From Chamaecrista fasciculata (taxonomy: Eukaryota > Streptophyta > Magnoliopsida > Fabales > Fabaceae), in contig QANZ01050140.1 in NCBI GenBank assembly GCA_003254925.1, positions 18,335-82,334 of the forward strand: DNA of 64,000 nucleotides. The letters are read 5' to 3'. Below are positions 1-12,715 of the stretch, piece after piece. The notes under the pieces are model-generated. The model was not told the DNA's origin and did no database searches. It saw only the letters and a program-made list of their open reading frames with translations. The position numbers were made by a program, and so were the translations under genes. Numbering within the stretch: the first letter of the stretch is position 1; each line of letters starts with the position of its first letter.

Positions 1-100
1 AAAAAAATTATTTACACAAAATAAGAAATCCAACTCGTGTTTCATCGTTTTTTATAGTTCATATTATTTATAGCATAATAACAAAAATTCAAATAGATTT

Positions 101-225
101 AACGTATCTTTTTAAAAAAATATTTCACTTGTACTTTTTTTATAAACTAAGGGTATCCAATTTTTAACGTATCTTTTTAAAAAAATATTTCACTTGTACT
201 TTTTTTTATAAACTAAGGGTATCCA
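101..225. repeat. 65-bp tandem duplication
   Basis: Two near-identical copies start at 101 and 166, each beginning AACGTATCTTTTTAAA and running through a T-rich tract to AAGGGTATCCA. They differ mainly in the length of one T run. The second copy abuts the SINE-like segment. Confidence 0.85.
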
Positions 226-227
226 CC

Positions 228-385
228 GTTAGGAATAATGATTAATTCTTTCGTCGTGGGTCCTCCACTTAAGAATAAACGGCTGGTCATATAATGCTTT
301 TCATACCTAAAAGTGAGATTTGAACCCCATCTCTTAATGAAGGGACCAAAGTGATTTGGTTTGTTTATAAGTGCAAGTTGGTTTT
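228..385 (-). mobile_element. possible tRNA-derived SINE fragment
   Basis: On the minus strand a Pol III B-box-like GGTTCAAATCTC lies near 315-326, preceded by GAGATGGG as in many plant tRNA-derived SINEs. An A box is only weakly recognisable near 350. No clean target-site duplication was found, so it may be a decayed copy or chance similarity. Confidence 0.35.
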
Positions 386-2446
386 CTCACCCTCTCAACT
401 AGTCAAAACTGCCATCTTTTTCCTTTTTGATTACGAAAATCACTCTCCATCTTTAAGGGGAATTGTCTCATAAGGCATCTTCTCCCCTATTTTTTTTTTA
501 ATCTTTTGTTATTATTATCTTTTCATGAAAATAAATAGGATCTTTAGTACTCTAAATTTAATGGTAATTTTCTTTCAAATCTATTTCTATTATAACTCTT
601 TTGTGAAAGATTCTATTCTAACATTAGATCAACATAAATATTTATGAACACACATATATATATATATTGAAAAGCTTTTACTCATTCGTATAGATGAGTT
701 TATGACATTTATAACTTAAAAACAATTACTTTTTAATATACAAGAGGTATAATAATAGTTATTTTGTTGACAACATTAAAATTAATAGAAATTTTTATCA
801 TAAGTTCATTTCATAAATAGAATCAATTACATTTATACATATTTCATTTTGATAGTCCAACAATATTTATAAGTTATTCTTCTCATGTGATATTAGATTG
901 TTGTTATTTGATCATGAGCCTTGTCAAACTTTTTTATAATATAATATGACTTAATGAGAGATTTGATCTATTTTATTTTTAAAAAATTATATAATTAGAA
1001 GAGACCAAATAATTTTTTTTTTCAAAATTTGCTAACTATTTTTAAGAGATGTTTAAACAGCTCAATTACTTTTTTCTTTTTTTGGGCAAGAAACATCTCA
1101 ATTACGTACACGTACAGATGACTAGTCACATTTTTACACCGAAAAATAATAGTTATTACAAACAGAAAGTTGTAGATTTTTTGTTGTCCAACTGGTTTTC
1201 AAAATTTTGCTATACATTAATTCAAAATTGACCCGCATTAATACGTATTTAGTTATAGTAAGAGATTTTCTCAATAAAAACAATTACGTTCACAAAGTTT
1301 TTGAATCTAGATCTTATATAAATAATATCAACTCACTTATTACTTGATCGAAAATTCCTTGTTGGTTAAAGGAAAGGACTTTTGAAATGTTGTTGAGTAA
1401 AATACTAAAATCATATTTAACTGCTCAACCGTTATGTCTTAATCATTATCTAGGGAACATCTTGATATTGTTCGGTGATGGGAAGATATAATTAAGGTGG
1501 TTTGGTAATTGGCTGTATATAAGAAGATATGAATAAATTATTCAAAGTCAAGTTATTAATCCATCCAAATCAATAAATAATTCTGCATGGATATTGTTTA
1601 ATTCGTCTATCTTATGTATTTTTTGCTTGTTGCTAAAAGTATATATGCTTTAGGTTTTATCAAAAGGTGTCGTCCTTCAATTTAGCCTTTAGGTTAAAGA
1701 TACCCTTATCTGTTATCTCTACTTGTACTTAACAGAAGAAATTATTTACTTTCGTATCTATATCTATATTATTATATAAAAGACGTATTATCCAGAAAAA
1801 GAAGTCATACATTATTGTGTCAAGATTTGCAAGCGTGATCAGATCATGATCACGAAAGGCCATCATAATGCCTTTATAAATATAAGAACCGATTCACTCT
1901 CAAAACTTGAGCCTCAAATGAAGATTCTGATTTATATCTCCACCTTGTAGTGAGGCCAATCATATAAATCCAATGATACATTAATCTCCCAAGTGTTAAT
2001 CAATGATAGGACACTTTCAAATTAATTAGGATTATCAATTTTGTAATTTGCCAAACCACAAGCAAAGGTAACCAATTTCAAAAAACCCCATATCCCCCAT
2101 CTTAATGTAACTATTAGCTAGTGAATGGAGATCCCATCTCAAAAAAGAGCTGAAAATTCATGCTTTATAACTATATACACATATATGAATAAATGAAATA
2201 TATATTAATTTGCAAAGGAATGGGAAGAGAAGCCATGGGAGCACATGTAGTTACTTTAATTAGCAACAGAAATTAGTCCAATTGATAAAAAAAAAAATTG
2301 GCATATAACTTAAAATATATAATTGTAGGTTTAGAATCCATACCTAAGGACTTTATTGATAAATGATTTATAACTTATAAGTATCTTTATATATAAATGT
2401 TTGTTGAGTCTAAAATACCTTCATTCTAGTAATTAAGTCCGTGGAG

Positions 2447-2877
2447 CAGGGATGACAATTCTTTAGGGTAATTAGGGTACTCGTTCATATTTGTCCAAAA
2501 AAATTATTCGGTATCCGACGGATACGGAATATCAAATATGATACGGATAGTTAAAAGTAAATATTTTTTCGGATATTGGCCGAATATAGATATTATCTTC
2601 AGATACTCTATACCTGTCNTTTATTTATTTATTTTAGTTAGCGGGTATTGGATATATATCGAGTACCCAATATATCTAAATTATAAAATAGGATACCCTA
2701 TACTACATTTATACTTTTTTCGAATATTTCGATTGGATACTGGATATGGGATAGGATACGGATATGGATACTAATTTATCAGATATGGATAGGATATAAA
2801 TATTGGATATGGTGAACGGATACGAATACAGATAGTGGCAAAAAAACCATCGAGTACCCTATCCATTTTCATCCCTA
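2447..2877. mobile_element. hAT-type MITE with 8-bp target-site duplication
   Basis: The element starts CAGGGATGACAAT and ends ATTTTCATCCCTA, imperfect terminal inverted repeats of hAT style. It is flanked by an exact 8-bp duplication CCGTGGAG at 2439-2446 and 2878-2885. The 431-bp interior has no coding capacity and consists largely of degenerate GGATA/TATCC-type motifs. One unresolved base lies at 2619. An 8-bp duplication with these termini fits a non-autonomous hAT element. Confidence 0.85.
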
Positions 2878-2885
2878 CCGTGGAG

Positions 2886-3108
2886 CCCGATCCAACTAAA
2901 ATAAAAGATTTTGTAATATTGAGAATTAGGAAAAGGACAGGAGTGCCCTGGAGAGAGGAGTTGAAATTGGTAAATATTGGATTTGGATGATCCCATGCAC
3001 CCATTAGCGGGAATCTATTGAGAAGTCGTTTCTGTCTGCTTCTTCTTCTCTTCTTCTCTTTTAAATGCTCTTCATTCCCTTCCCTTTCTCTCCACACTAC
3101 ACACTCTC
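2886..3108 (+). promoter_or_regulatory. ent-CPS upstream region with CT-rich leader
   Basis: This is the stretch between the hAT MITE and the first codon of the ent-CPS gene. From about 3030 it becomes strongly pyrimidine-rich (CTTCTTCTCTTCTTCTC), a common composition for plant 5' leaders. No clear TATA box could be assigned. The MITE lies only about 230 bp upstream of the start codon, so it may sit inside the promoter. Confidence 0.45.
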
Positions 3109-3790
3109 ATGGATCATTCTTTCATCAATCTCTCTTCTCAATCTCATCTCTTCCTTCTTCCCTCTCTCTTTCCTCCCTCCTCCTCCTCTATCTCTTTTCC
3201 CGGTATGTTTCTCTCTTTACTTTTCATTTCTTACATCTCTATATATGTATATATACATGCAATCACATATCTTATTCATTCTCATATATACAACATGTGT
3301 ATATGCCATTGCATTTTCTATATACTTATATATACAACCTTCTAACCTTATAAGTGCTAGTTGCTACACCTTACTAATATATCCTCTGGCTTTTTAATTT
3401 TCTAGACAACGAGGATGATCATATCACACTCCAAATGGACCCTTTTTTTTCATTCATTAAAAACAAAAAACACGAAATATATAAGATATGACATGTATCA
3501 TATAATCTTACTAGCTAGCTACTTTCTTTTTCACACTTTATGCCAATTACTTCCTTTGCTATATATCCAAATCAGACCAAATAGTTTCTTTATAAGCAAT
3601 TTCGGTTCTTCCACTCACTGCCATACACCTCTTAGAGAGATTTCATTAATTTCACTATCAAGCAAGCTAGCAGCCTACAGTTTACAAGACGTCTTGTTGT
3701 CTGTTGTTCACACATCCACCTCCACTAACAACAAAGGGGGACTTGTTAATGCTGTCTTTGGAATTAGCTTAATGTAATTAATAATATAGA

Positions 3791-3836
<46 letters not shown>

Positions 3837-6391
3837 TTAGCCATGAGCTTCCAAGTTCCAAAAAGAAAAAAATAAATGATATATGATTTTATATGTATGT
3901 GTAGGGTCCTCCGAGGCCAAAGACAAACAAGTGAGTTATGGAATTAGCCTTAGATGCAGAGCCATATTCAAACCTGCACGAACCCAAGGTATATGCATGC
4001 CAGCTCGAAATTATCTTTTGGATTTATCCATATATATCAGATTAAACAATTAAACAATTCAATAAAAACACTTGTCAATTCTGTTGTGTAGAATGTGCAG
4101 ACATATTTCAGGGTGGTTTTCCAACGCTGAAGTGGCATGAGATTGTGGAAGAGGATGACATTGACCAGGACCAACCTCCTGAGGTGTTAATTAACCAAAC
4201 CAAAGCTTAATTACTTTAGTTCCTTCTCTGTTTTTTTAATTAATTTGGTGTGATTAACTAAATAGGTTTGGGTGGGGAATGAGATCAAAAAGCGAGTAGA
4301 TGATATAAAATGGATATTAGGTTCCATGGAAGATGGAGACATTACCGTATCTGCTTATGACACAGCATGGGTTGCTCTTGTAAGAGATGTTGATGGAAGT
4401 GGAAAACCTCAATTCCCTTCTAGTGTTGAATGGATAGTGAAGAATCAGCTTCCTGATGGTTCATGGGGTGATCAAGAATTATTCTTAGCCCATGATAGGA
4501 TTATTAACACCTTAGCTTGTATTATTGCCTTGAAATCATGGAATATCCACCCTGATAAGTCTGATAAAGGTATCATTAATTGTACATTGACAACCAAGCT
4601 ACTTTTTTTTTTTTTTTAAATTATGCCCATTGTCTGAATCACTTTTTAATTAATTCAATATTTTGAATAGGAGTGGCATTTCTTAGAGAAAACCTTAGCA
4701 AGCTTGAGAATGAGAATATGGAGCATATGCCAATTGGGTTTGAGATTGCTTTCCCTTCGCTTCTTGATGTAGCTCGTGGCTTGAACGTCGAAGTGCCAGA
4801 TGATTCTCCTATATTGAAACGTATCTTGGCCATGAGAAATGTCAAGCTCACAAGGTATACTATAATAAATTGCACTATAATACTAATAAAGTAATAATAC
4901 ACATTCAGATTAAGTCACTCAGTGACTGTGACTCACAAGTCACGACATAATCAAAACCTACCCATGCTTTTCTTTAGGGGCTATAATTACTTACCACACA
5001 AGCCTTTGTTTGCCCATGTCTATTGAATCTCATGATAAAAAAAATATAGAATAGAAGCAGTAACCTTATCTTATTTGAAAACTTTTCTGCTGGCTAGCTA
5101 GCTAGCTAGCCAGCTAGTCACCTTTTGTAGTAATGTTTTCTAATCAATTAACTGATGACGTGTGTTTCTGTCACTAACTACTATGATGTATAGAATACCA
5201 AGGGAGATGATGCATAAGGTGCCCACAACATTGCTTCATAGCTTGGAGGGTCTGTCAGGGCTGGATTGGAAACAGCTTCTAAAATTACAGTGTGAAAATG
5301 GGTCTTTCTTGTTTTCTCCCTCCTCCACTGCCTTTGCTCTTATGCAGACTAATGATCAAAATTGTCTTAATTACTTGAATCAAGTCATCACCAAGTTCAA
5401 TGGTGGAGGTAATTAATAACCTTCATATCTCAAAATTAAAAAAATGTAAAAAAAAAAAGTTTTGCTCTTTAATTAAAACATATAGTTTTGTTGATTTATC
5501 ATTGTCTTCATGTTATCAGTTCCAAATGTGTACCCAGTGGATTTGTTCGAACATATTTGGGCAGTTGATAGGTTGGAGCGTCTTGGAATCTCTAGATACT
5601 TTAAGCAAGAGATTGAGGACTGTGTCAGCTATATTCATAGGTAATTTGATGACTTCTTATATATACTCTATAAACTTTTTAAAAGAATTAAGAGACAAAA
5701 ATTAAAAATGATTTAACCTGATCAATTTCAGATATTGGGCTGACAAGGGAATTTGCTGGGCAAGAAATTCAAATGTTCAAGATATTGATGACACTGCCAT
5801 GGGATTCAGACTACTAAGATTACACGGCCACCAAGTTTCAGCCAGTAAAAAGACTATAGTGAAATATCAAATTTTTTTTTTCAATGAATTTCAATGTTAT
5901 GAATTATGACTAACCAAAATTTGGATGATTTTGGTGAATTTAACAGATGTGTTCAAGCAATTTGAGAGGAATGGTGAATTCTTCTGCTTCGTTGGACAGT
6001 CAACACAAGCTGTGACAGGGATGTTCAATCTGTATAGGGCTAGTCAAGTAATGTTTCCTGGGGAGAAGATTCTGGAAGATGCAAAACAGTTCTCAGAAAA
6101 ATTTCTGAGAGAGAATAGAGCTGCAAATAAGCTCATAGATAAATGGATCATCATGAAGAATTTACCTGAAGAGGTCGCTATCACTTTCATAACTGCTAAT
6201 TAATAAGTATGTATGTGATTTGTTTGTTTGTTTGTACTGATTATATGTTCATATTTCACTGCAGGTGGCTTATGCATTAGAGGTGCCATGGTATGCAAGC
6301 TTACCTCGAGTGGAGACAAGATTTTATATTGATCATTATGGTGGTGAGAGTGACGCATGGATTGGCAAGACTCTTTATAGGTACTTTTCTC

Positions 6392-6443
<52 letters not shown>

Positions 6444-8666
6444 TTTATAATATTATCACAACAAAGACAGATGAACCAAATTATTATCTTCCACAGGATG
6501 CCTAAAGTGAGTAATGATACTTATCTTGAGCTGGCGAAATTAGATTACAACAACTGTCAAGAGCTGCATCAAGCAGAATGGTGCAGAATGGAACAGTAAG
6601 ATGATCAGCACAGCTAAAACTATCACAATATGAAGCTTTTTCACAATCTAGTTTCATTTAACTACGAATTTTGCAATGAAATCTACATATCAGGTGGTAC
6701 TCAGAATCCAGATTGGGAGACTTTGGATTGAGCAGAAGATCTCTTCTGGTTGCTTATTTTGTGGCAGCATGCAGCATATTTGAACCAGAGAGGTTTCAAG
6801 AGCGACTTGCGTGGGCCAAAACAGCAGCCTTGCTTGAGACTATTACAACTCATTCTACTGATGAAGAAACTAGGAATGCTTTTGTTCATGAATTCAACCA
6901 CTGCATCAAAGGACGAGACTTCTCCCTTGGCTGGTGAATTCATTAGTTATTTCCACCTCTCTGTTTTTATCTTCATTTTCTCTTTCTTTTCACAAAATAA
7001 TGAAGGGTGGCTTTAAAATCTTTTATATTTTCTCTTGGGATTTTTTTTATGCGTTTTGGGTTTTGCTTGCAGGAGGTTAAATGGGAACAAAACAGGGCAG
7101 GGGCTAGTAGAGACTTTGGTAGCAACCATAGATCAACTGTCAAGGGACGCTATGGTATCTCATGGTCATGAAATTGGCTATGACATGCATCACACTGTGA
7201 GTGCTAGTCATAACTCATAAGCTTCCTCTATTTTTGAGAGAGCTTACTATTTAGTCTTCAAATTTGTTCAAAATTACAATTTAGTTCTTAAATATTAGAA
7301 ATACATATTTTAGTTCCTGATTATTTTTACAAACATCAATTATTTAGTCCCTATGGATAACATTCTAGGGACTAAATAGTTGATATTTGCTAAAAAAGAA
7401 ATCAAGGACTAAAAAGTGTATTTTTTTATAATTAGAGACTAAATCACAATTTAAAGACAAAAACATACACTAAAAAATCGATTTACTCTCTATTTCTTCC
7501 CATGCATGAAAAACTCTTATAAACTTTATCACAGCTTATTTTTCAACTCAAGTTAAGTTGGAAATGACGAGTCAGAACTCAGAAAAAAAAGAAATGAAGG
7601 ATTGAATTGAAATTTGATTGATAGATTTATTATTATAAAAAAAAAAGGGAAGAATCAAACATGAGTGGTCCAATGTGATGTTGTGCTTGATGTACAGTGG
7701 CAAAAGTGGCTTTCAAGTTGGCAAAGTGGAGGAGACAAGAGAGAAGGACAAGCAGAGCTTTTGGTGGAAATAATTAACCAAAGTTCAGGGCATTTGATAT
7801 CAGAGGAGATAGTGTTCAATCATGAATACCAGCATCTGCGTCAACTCACAAACACTATCTGCTATAGACTCTGTTGTCACCAAAAGGACATGGTTAGTGA
7901 CACTGACAGTACAACCATTATGCAGAATGACAAAATGCTAGTTTCCAAGTTTTCATGTTTTGGCTCTATCCTCTTCAACTCATTCTTTTTCCGTCCCCCA
8001 CTTTCTATGGATATAAAACACACAACCTACTCTCTTCATATCTAGTGTCTATAACTATAAAGCTACTACACACTCTCTCTAACACTCACTCACACATGCT
8101 CTTTGAATTATTAATTCAATAAGCTCAACAGCTTTAGTGTAAAGGGATCACAGCAATTCCACCAACTTCACTATTCAGGTTTCACAGGCACATCATAATT
8201 GAACCCTCGTTAACAGAAACCAAATAAATGATCTTGTGCGATGTCATATGAAAGGATGAGGTCCATTTAAGCATTTCATGATTATATTCCCTAACCCTGC
8301 ATTATCTTTCTAATAATCTATTGTTGTTTAGTACTGTGCTGCATAATTCACGATCTTTAAAAGTTTCTTGTCTTTTGACATATTCATTTCTTCCTGAACT
8401 TTTTTTTTAAAAAAAAAAATCTAAAACATCAGGTATACAAGAATGGAAGTTGCAGTATGAACAAGCACGACATCATAACTGCAGAAACAGAGGCAGAGAT
8501 GCAAGAACTTGTGCAATTGGTTCTTCAAACATCTTCTACTGGCATTGATTCAAGTATCAAGAACACTTTCCTCACAGTGGCAAAGAGTTTCTACTATGAA
8601 GCTTGCTGTGATGCAAGGACTATCAACTTCCACATTGCCAAAGTTCTCTTTGAGAAAGTCACTTAA
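3109..8666 (+). CDS. CPS: ent-copalyl diphosphate synthase (class II diterpene cyclase), 15 exons
   Basis: Cyclises geranylgeranyl diphosphate to ent-copalyl diphosphate in plastids, the committed step toward gibberellins. Exons: 3109-3202, 3905-3988, 4092-4183, 4266-4569, 4671-4854, 5194-5408, 5520-5640, 5732-5844, 5947-6173, 6265-6380, 6497-6595, 6694-6933, 7073-7196, 7698-7892, 8433-8666. They join in phase to 813 residues, normal for the family. Seen: a Ser-rich N-terminus fitting a transit peptide, SAYDTAW near residue 119, and the class II acid motif DIDD at 382-385. A class I DDxxD motif was not seen, so it is monofunctional. The catalytic dyad of ent-specific CPS is present as LHS (His268) and PNV (Asn327). 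His336, nine residues after that Asn, matches the Mg-inhibition histidine known from gibberellin-type CPS. Together these favour the hormone pathway over specialised metabolism. The exon 9 donor (GTCGCT) is weak. Exons 1-3 rest on splice phase and N-terminal plausibility. Confidence 0.94.
3793..3823. repeat. (AC)n microsatellite in ent-CPS intron 1
   Basis: An uninterrupted dinucleotide run of about 15 AC units, followed by a short AT run. It lies within the first intron and would be a candidate length-polymorphic marker. Confidence 0.95.
6392..6442. repeat. (TAA)n microsatellite in ent-CPS intron 10
   Basis: A pure TAA trinucleotide run of about 16 units, starting 12 bp after the exon 10 donor site. 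Confidence 0.95.
7269..7452. mobile_element. foldback (hairpin) MITE in ent-CPS intron 13
   Basis: Almost the whole segment is two inverted arms of roughly 90 bp. The left arm (AAATTACAATTTAG ... TATTTAGTCCCTA) pairs imperfectly with the right arm (TAGGGACTAAATA ... CTAAATCACAATTT) around a short loop near 7355. The arms differ by scattered substitutions and small indels. There is no coding capacity. The structure fits a foldback MITE. I did not identify a convincing target-site duplication, so the superfamily is open. Confidence 0.7.
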
Positions 8667-11600
8667 TCAGTTTTCTAGTGTCTACCATGGATATCATCTC
8701 AAAATATATATATGTGCATAGTTATCCTTAAAATAAAATAAATATTATCTATGGATGTGACTCTTGAACCTTTTTTCTTATCAAAAAGAGGAAGGATATA
8801 TAATTAAAGTCAAAGAATATTATATTAAGCCATATTTTGTAGATTAATTTAAATTACACTAGCAACCCCTCATATATAAAGAGACTATTTCTTCACCAAA
8901 TGTTTAATATAATAACAAGCAAAACAAGAATGTAGCACAAGAGACAGAACGTGACCACTTTAAGGGTATTAAACCATCCATCTTTATCTATCCCACACCT
9001 GCAAAAAATGAAAACAGATTCATACAATATGACTATATACTATAAACTATAAAGTTAATATAAGAATATTAAACAAGTACTAATAATACAAGTCAGAGTG
9101 GCAGTCCCTTGCAGCTTGGATTTTTGGTCCAAAGTTACTGTTAGAATTACAGTAGATATGCAAGAATGTTAATTCCCAACATAACCAAAATTCATAAAAG
9201 ATTAAATGAAGCATGGTTTGCACAAATTTAGGTAGTGGGCAATTATAAAGCAAAGCAAGTAATGTTGAAGGTGTTGTGAGAAAATGTGTTTTGTGCTTGC
9301 TGGTCTAATGGTTTCTTCGTAAATGTTAAGGCATATTGAAAGTGGGAGACAGGGATGCCCTATGAACACGTGAGGCATTTGGTGTATTAGTCTTGACTCA
9401 TGAGCATGATTGAAGTGGGCTTCACCAAATCCTACATATGTAGATTTTGCACTCAATTTCTTGAGATGTCTAATAAGACTTACCCTCACCAAGATTCCCC
9501 TCCTCCCTCTTATCCAAACTTTCTGTTAGTCCAAATATAGATCAAGAGACTTGATCAAATCAGTGCATCACTAATATGGATGGTGCAGGACACATTGAAA
9601 CAGTGAGTCAATGAAACCAACAACACTTAGGATAAGTTAGAAGTGTGGATGATATCAGTGTTGCATTTAACTCTTGATACTCTCTTTCTGTCTCTTCAGT
9701 CTCCCTATGAAAAAGGATAACAGAAAATCTCTGAGCGGCAATCTGACATGTAGGAAGGAGAAACAAAAGTTTGGAGAGGTGCCAACAAACTCCAGCATAA
9801 TTAATAAATAATTGAGTTCCTTGAGCATGATATACTGAATTCAAAGATTTTGTTAATAAATGAGAAACCTACTTTGATAATCTATACGTCTTAGAGTGAT
9901 TAGTCTCTAACTTTAAATTGAAGAATAGGGTCTAATTCTTAAAAAGAATAGAGAGGTGAGGCCCGCCACCTAGTGGATCGAAGCTAATCAACCAAAGATG
10001 ATACGATATAAGAGAGAGAAATAGAGGAAGGGAGGCATATGGATGGCATCATTAAGGGCTGCATGGGCTAGCCACGAGGCACTGAAATAATGAAGAGGGA
10101 ACAGCAGAATCGATAGCCTAATAAAAAGGAATCCATGTGATTGTAATATTTTCATGGCCAGGAGGCGCATGACAAAGAGAGAGAGTCAGAGAGAGAGAGA
10201 GAGAGAGAGAGGACATCCTCAGTACTAGAAGGTGCAAAAGTGAATGCAAGGACAGAGTCTATGGTTTGGAGTGTAACTCATTTTGGTAACGCCAAGCTAA
10301 TCAACCATCACCTCTTTCTCAATTCCTGGTTTCGTGAATTTTGGAATGAGGACAAACTCACGTGATTCCTTTCCCTTTCTTTTCTTCTTTTAACCCTGCC
10401 CTGTTGCGTAAGCGACCAATACACAGATAGTATTATTATAGGACCCACCACTCCCTACAAAATTCATGCTTCATACTTTTATCACCCACTGTGAATCTAT
10501 GACTATGATTCACGAGAACTTCCATATTTTGGACCCTTCCTTCTTGTTATTTCGGATTTGAATTATTTATAAAAGTCAGGAGAGAAAAGGAATATAAAAG
10601 ATGTAGTAGTGGGCTGGAGACTGATTGGAGTTGAATCATGAGACATCAGGGACGCTTTGCAGTTTGCAGAGTCCTAAGTGAATTTACCCACCTTTTACCG
10701 TTCTTGTCTTAAAATTTGGACTCTCATTCTGTCACGCTTTTCCAAAACAAGCAGCTTAATAAAGGAAATCAATGGCTTCTGTTGGTATTGAATAAAAAAT
10801 CACTAAGCTGCGATTTCCTTTAGGCCATACCATTTTTTGCAGACCAGCTCGCTCCACGTGATCGTGATTTTAAAAGTGTACAGGCAGAGGCTACTAGGCA
10901 AGGCATCAAGTTATACTAGAGAAAGCAATAGGAGAAAACGAAATCATCGAGGATACACGCCCCTTTCTTTTTCTTTTTTTTCTTAAACATTGTTAAGAAT
11001 ATCATTTCTTCTTGAGGCTGCCAACTTATCATGATGTTCAATATCGGCCTGCCAACATTTTAATTTTTCCACTTCAATATAATCGTCTTTCCTTTAAAGA
11101 TTCAGATATTCGCAGCTTCTGACAACTCGACTAATAACTTAACGGTGGAAGATAAAAAGACACCAATATAACGGACCTGACAGCAACGCCCGTTGCTATA
11201 TCACCATCAAATAGGTTTTAATCCCAAAATGAAATCAATTTCAATAGCGAAATTTATGGGGATACACTGCAAAATTCAAAACAAGTGTATTAAAGTTGAT
11301 TTCCATAAAACTCTAGGGTAGTAATATAAAATATTCCAGAAAACAGCCTGACATTAAAGGAACAAATTCTATCAGTGCCTTTACATGTGGCCTCATCTCT
11401 TCATTTTAAAACAAGTGATTTTATTTTGAAAGAATTTGGTACCTCCAGCTCCAAGTCCAGATTTTGACTTTCGCTTTATATTTAAATCAGATACTTATCC
11501 TTTTACTTTATTATAAAACAGATGCTTAGGAAGCAAAGTGGTTGTCCATCTGGCCATGATGTACAATTTCTGCTGCCACAATATTAATTTGTTAGGCGAA

Positions 11601-12715
11601 TCTTCAAAGTGGCGTGATAATATAAGACGCTTGAGCTCTCTCTCGGACAAAAAGCACTCTAATTTTAAAGGAAAACTATTAAAGGTGAACCAATGCGTAA
11701 GCCCTAAGGGGACAAGCTCGCTACATCTTCACCCATTTTAAAATACATTTTCCTCTTCTACAAAAAATAAGAATGAATTATACTAAATATGAAGAGATGT
11801 TGGTTAGTGACCAACTACCATTATATAAACCCGAACAAATTTATTCTTTAAAAGCACTCGTAAGCTGCGAATCCAAGGGTAAAGTATGACGTCACTAGAG
11901 CACAACTACGGAGGACAAGGTGCGAGATAAAGTCTTCAACTTTTATTTACCTAAAACAAAGTCTTCAACTTTTCTTGTAAACCCAAAATATCTGAATGTT
12001 CTGTTTCGGGTTTTATTAAAAATAAAATCTTTTTGTCAATATTTAATAAGGAAAAAACATAGTTAAGGTTACTAATATTTTTGTTATAAGATTCTTTCAA
12101 TCACAAGTTTGATTTACATTTTCTCTTTTTCATGATTGATCATACAAAAAAGTGTATTTAGTATTCTCTTTCTATCATGAATGGTTATGCATAAAATATC
12201 TCACGTGTCAAATGTTGATAGAGGACTTTATAGCGAAGATATAAGTAACTTTACATGAGTCTTCCCATTTAATAATTACAGAGCATGACAAAATATCTTC
12301 TGAATAAGTGCAATCCAAGAAAGGAAAATACGAACGCATGTCCATCTCTCCTATCAGAAATTGATGTCAGAACTTGGGATTTTGAATCATTTTAGGGGTC
12401 GGGTGGCTCCGCCAGGATCATCTTTCACTTTCTACCCATCTCCAACAGACCAACACACCATGGTAAAATTCCTTTCAGGTTCACAACCCACTGACAGGGT
12501 CTAACCTAAAGCATACTAAACTAATGCATTGGTCTAGTTCAAGCAATTCAGGAAAACTTCCAAAAAGAAATCTTGCCTAAAGTTTACAATTATAGCACTT
12601 TATAAACTCAGATCAATTGGACAATGTACCTAAGTGTTTAGGATGGTTAACATAGTTGCTTTTAATTCAGAAAACAACAAGAAGTTCATGCAACATAGTT
12701 CCTTAAAAAGCAGAT
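8667..12715. other. intergenic spacer between ent-CPS and NAA20
   Basis: About 4 kb between the 3' end of ent-CPS and the 3' end of NAA20, which are convergent. Small ORFs (for example minus strand 9202-9492 and 9608-9844) have no recognisable domain. A GA microsatellite lies at about 10188-10212. The stretch from 10.2 to 11.2 kb is less AT-rich than its surroundings, but I found no gene, tRNA or known miRNA sequence in it. Confidence 0.6.
10188..10212. repeat. (GA)n microsatellite
   Basis: A GA dinucleotide run of about 12 units, preceded by a shorter interrupted GA tract, in the spacer downstream of ent-CPS. Confidence 0.9.

Larger units (their letters stand above)
1..2438. other. AT-rich intergenic spacer
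   Basis: I see no supportable gene here. The sequence is very AT-rich, with only short chance ORFs such as 1049-1231. It contains a 65-bp tandem duplication near the left edge and a SINE-like segment, both listed separately. The right part leads into the hAT MITE and the ent-CPS promoter. Confidence 0.7.

Noticed and set aside
3415-3777. 120-codon plus-strand ORF upstream of the CPS body exons
   Set aside because: It lies wholly inside intron 1. The serine-rich exon at 3109-3202 joins in phase to the exon at 3905, whereas this ORF has no suitable junction and no domain.
4266-8666. Bifunctional CPS/kaurene synthase
   Set aside because: Only the class II DIDD motif is present. No class I DDxxD motif was seen in the C-terminal part.
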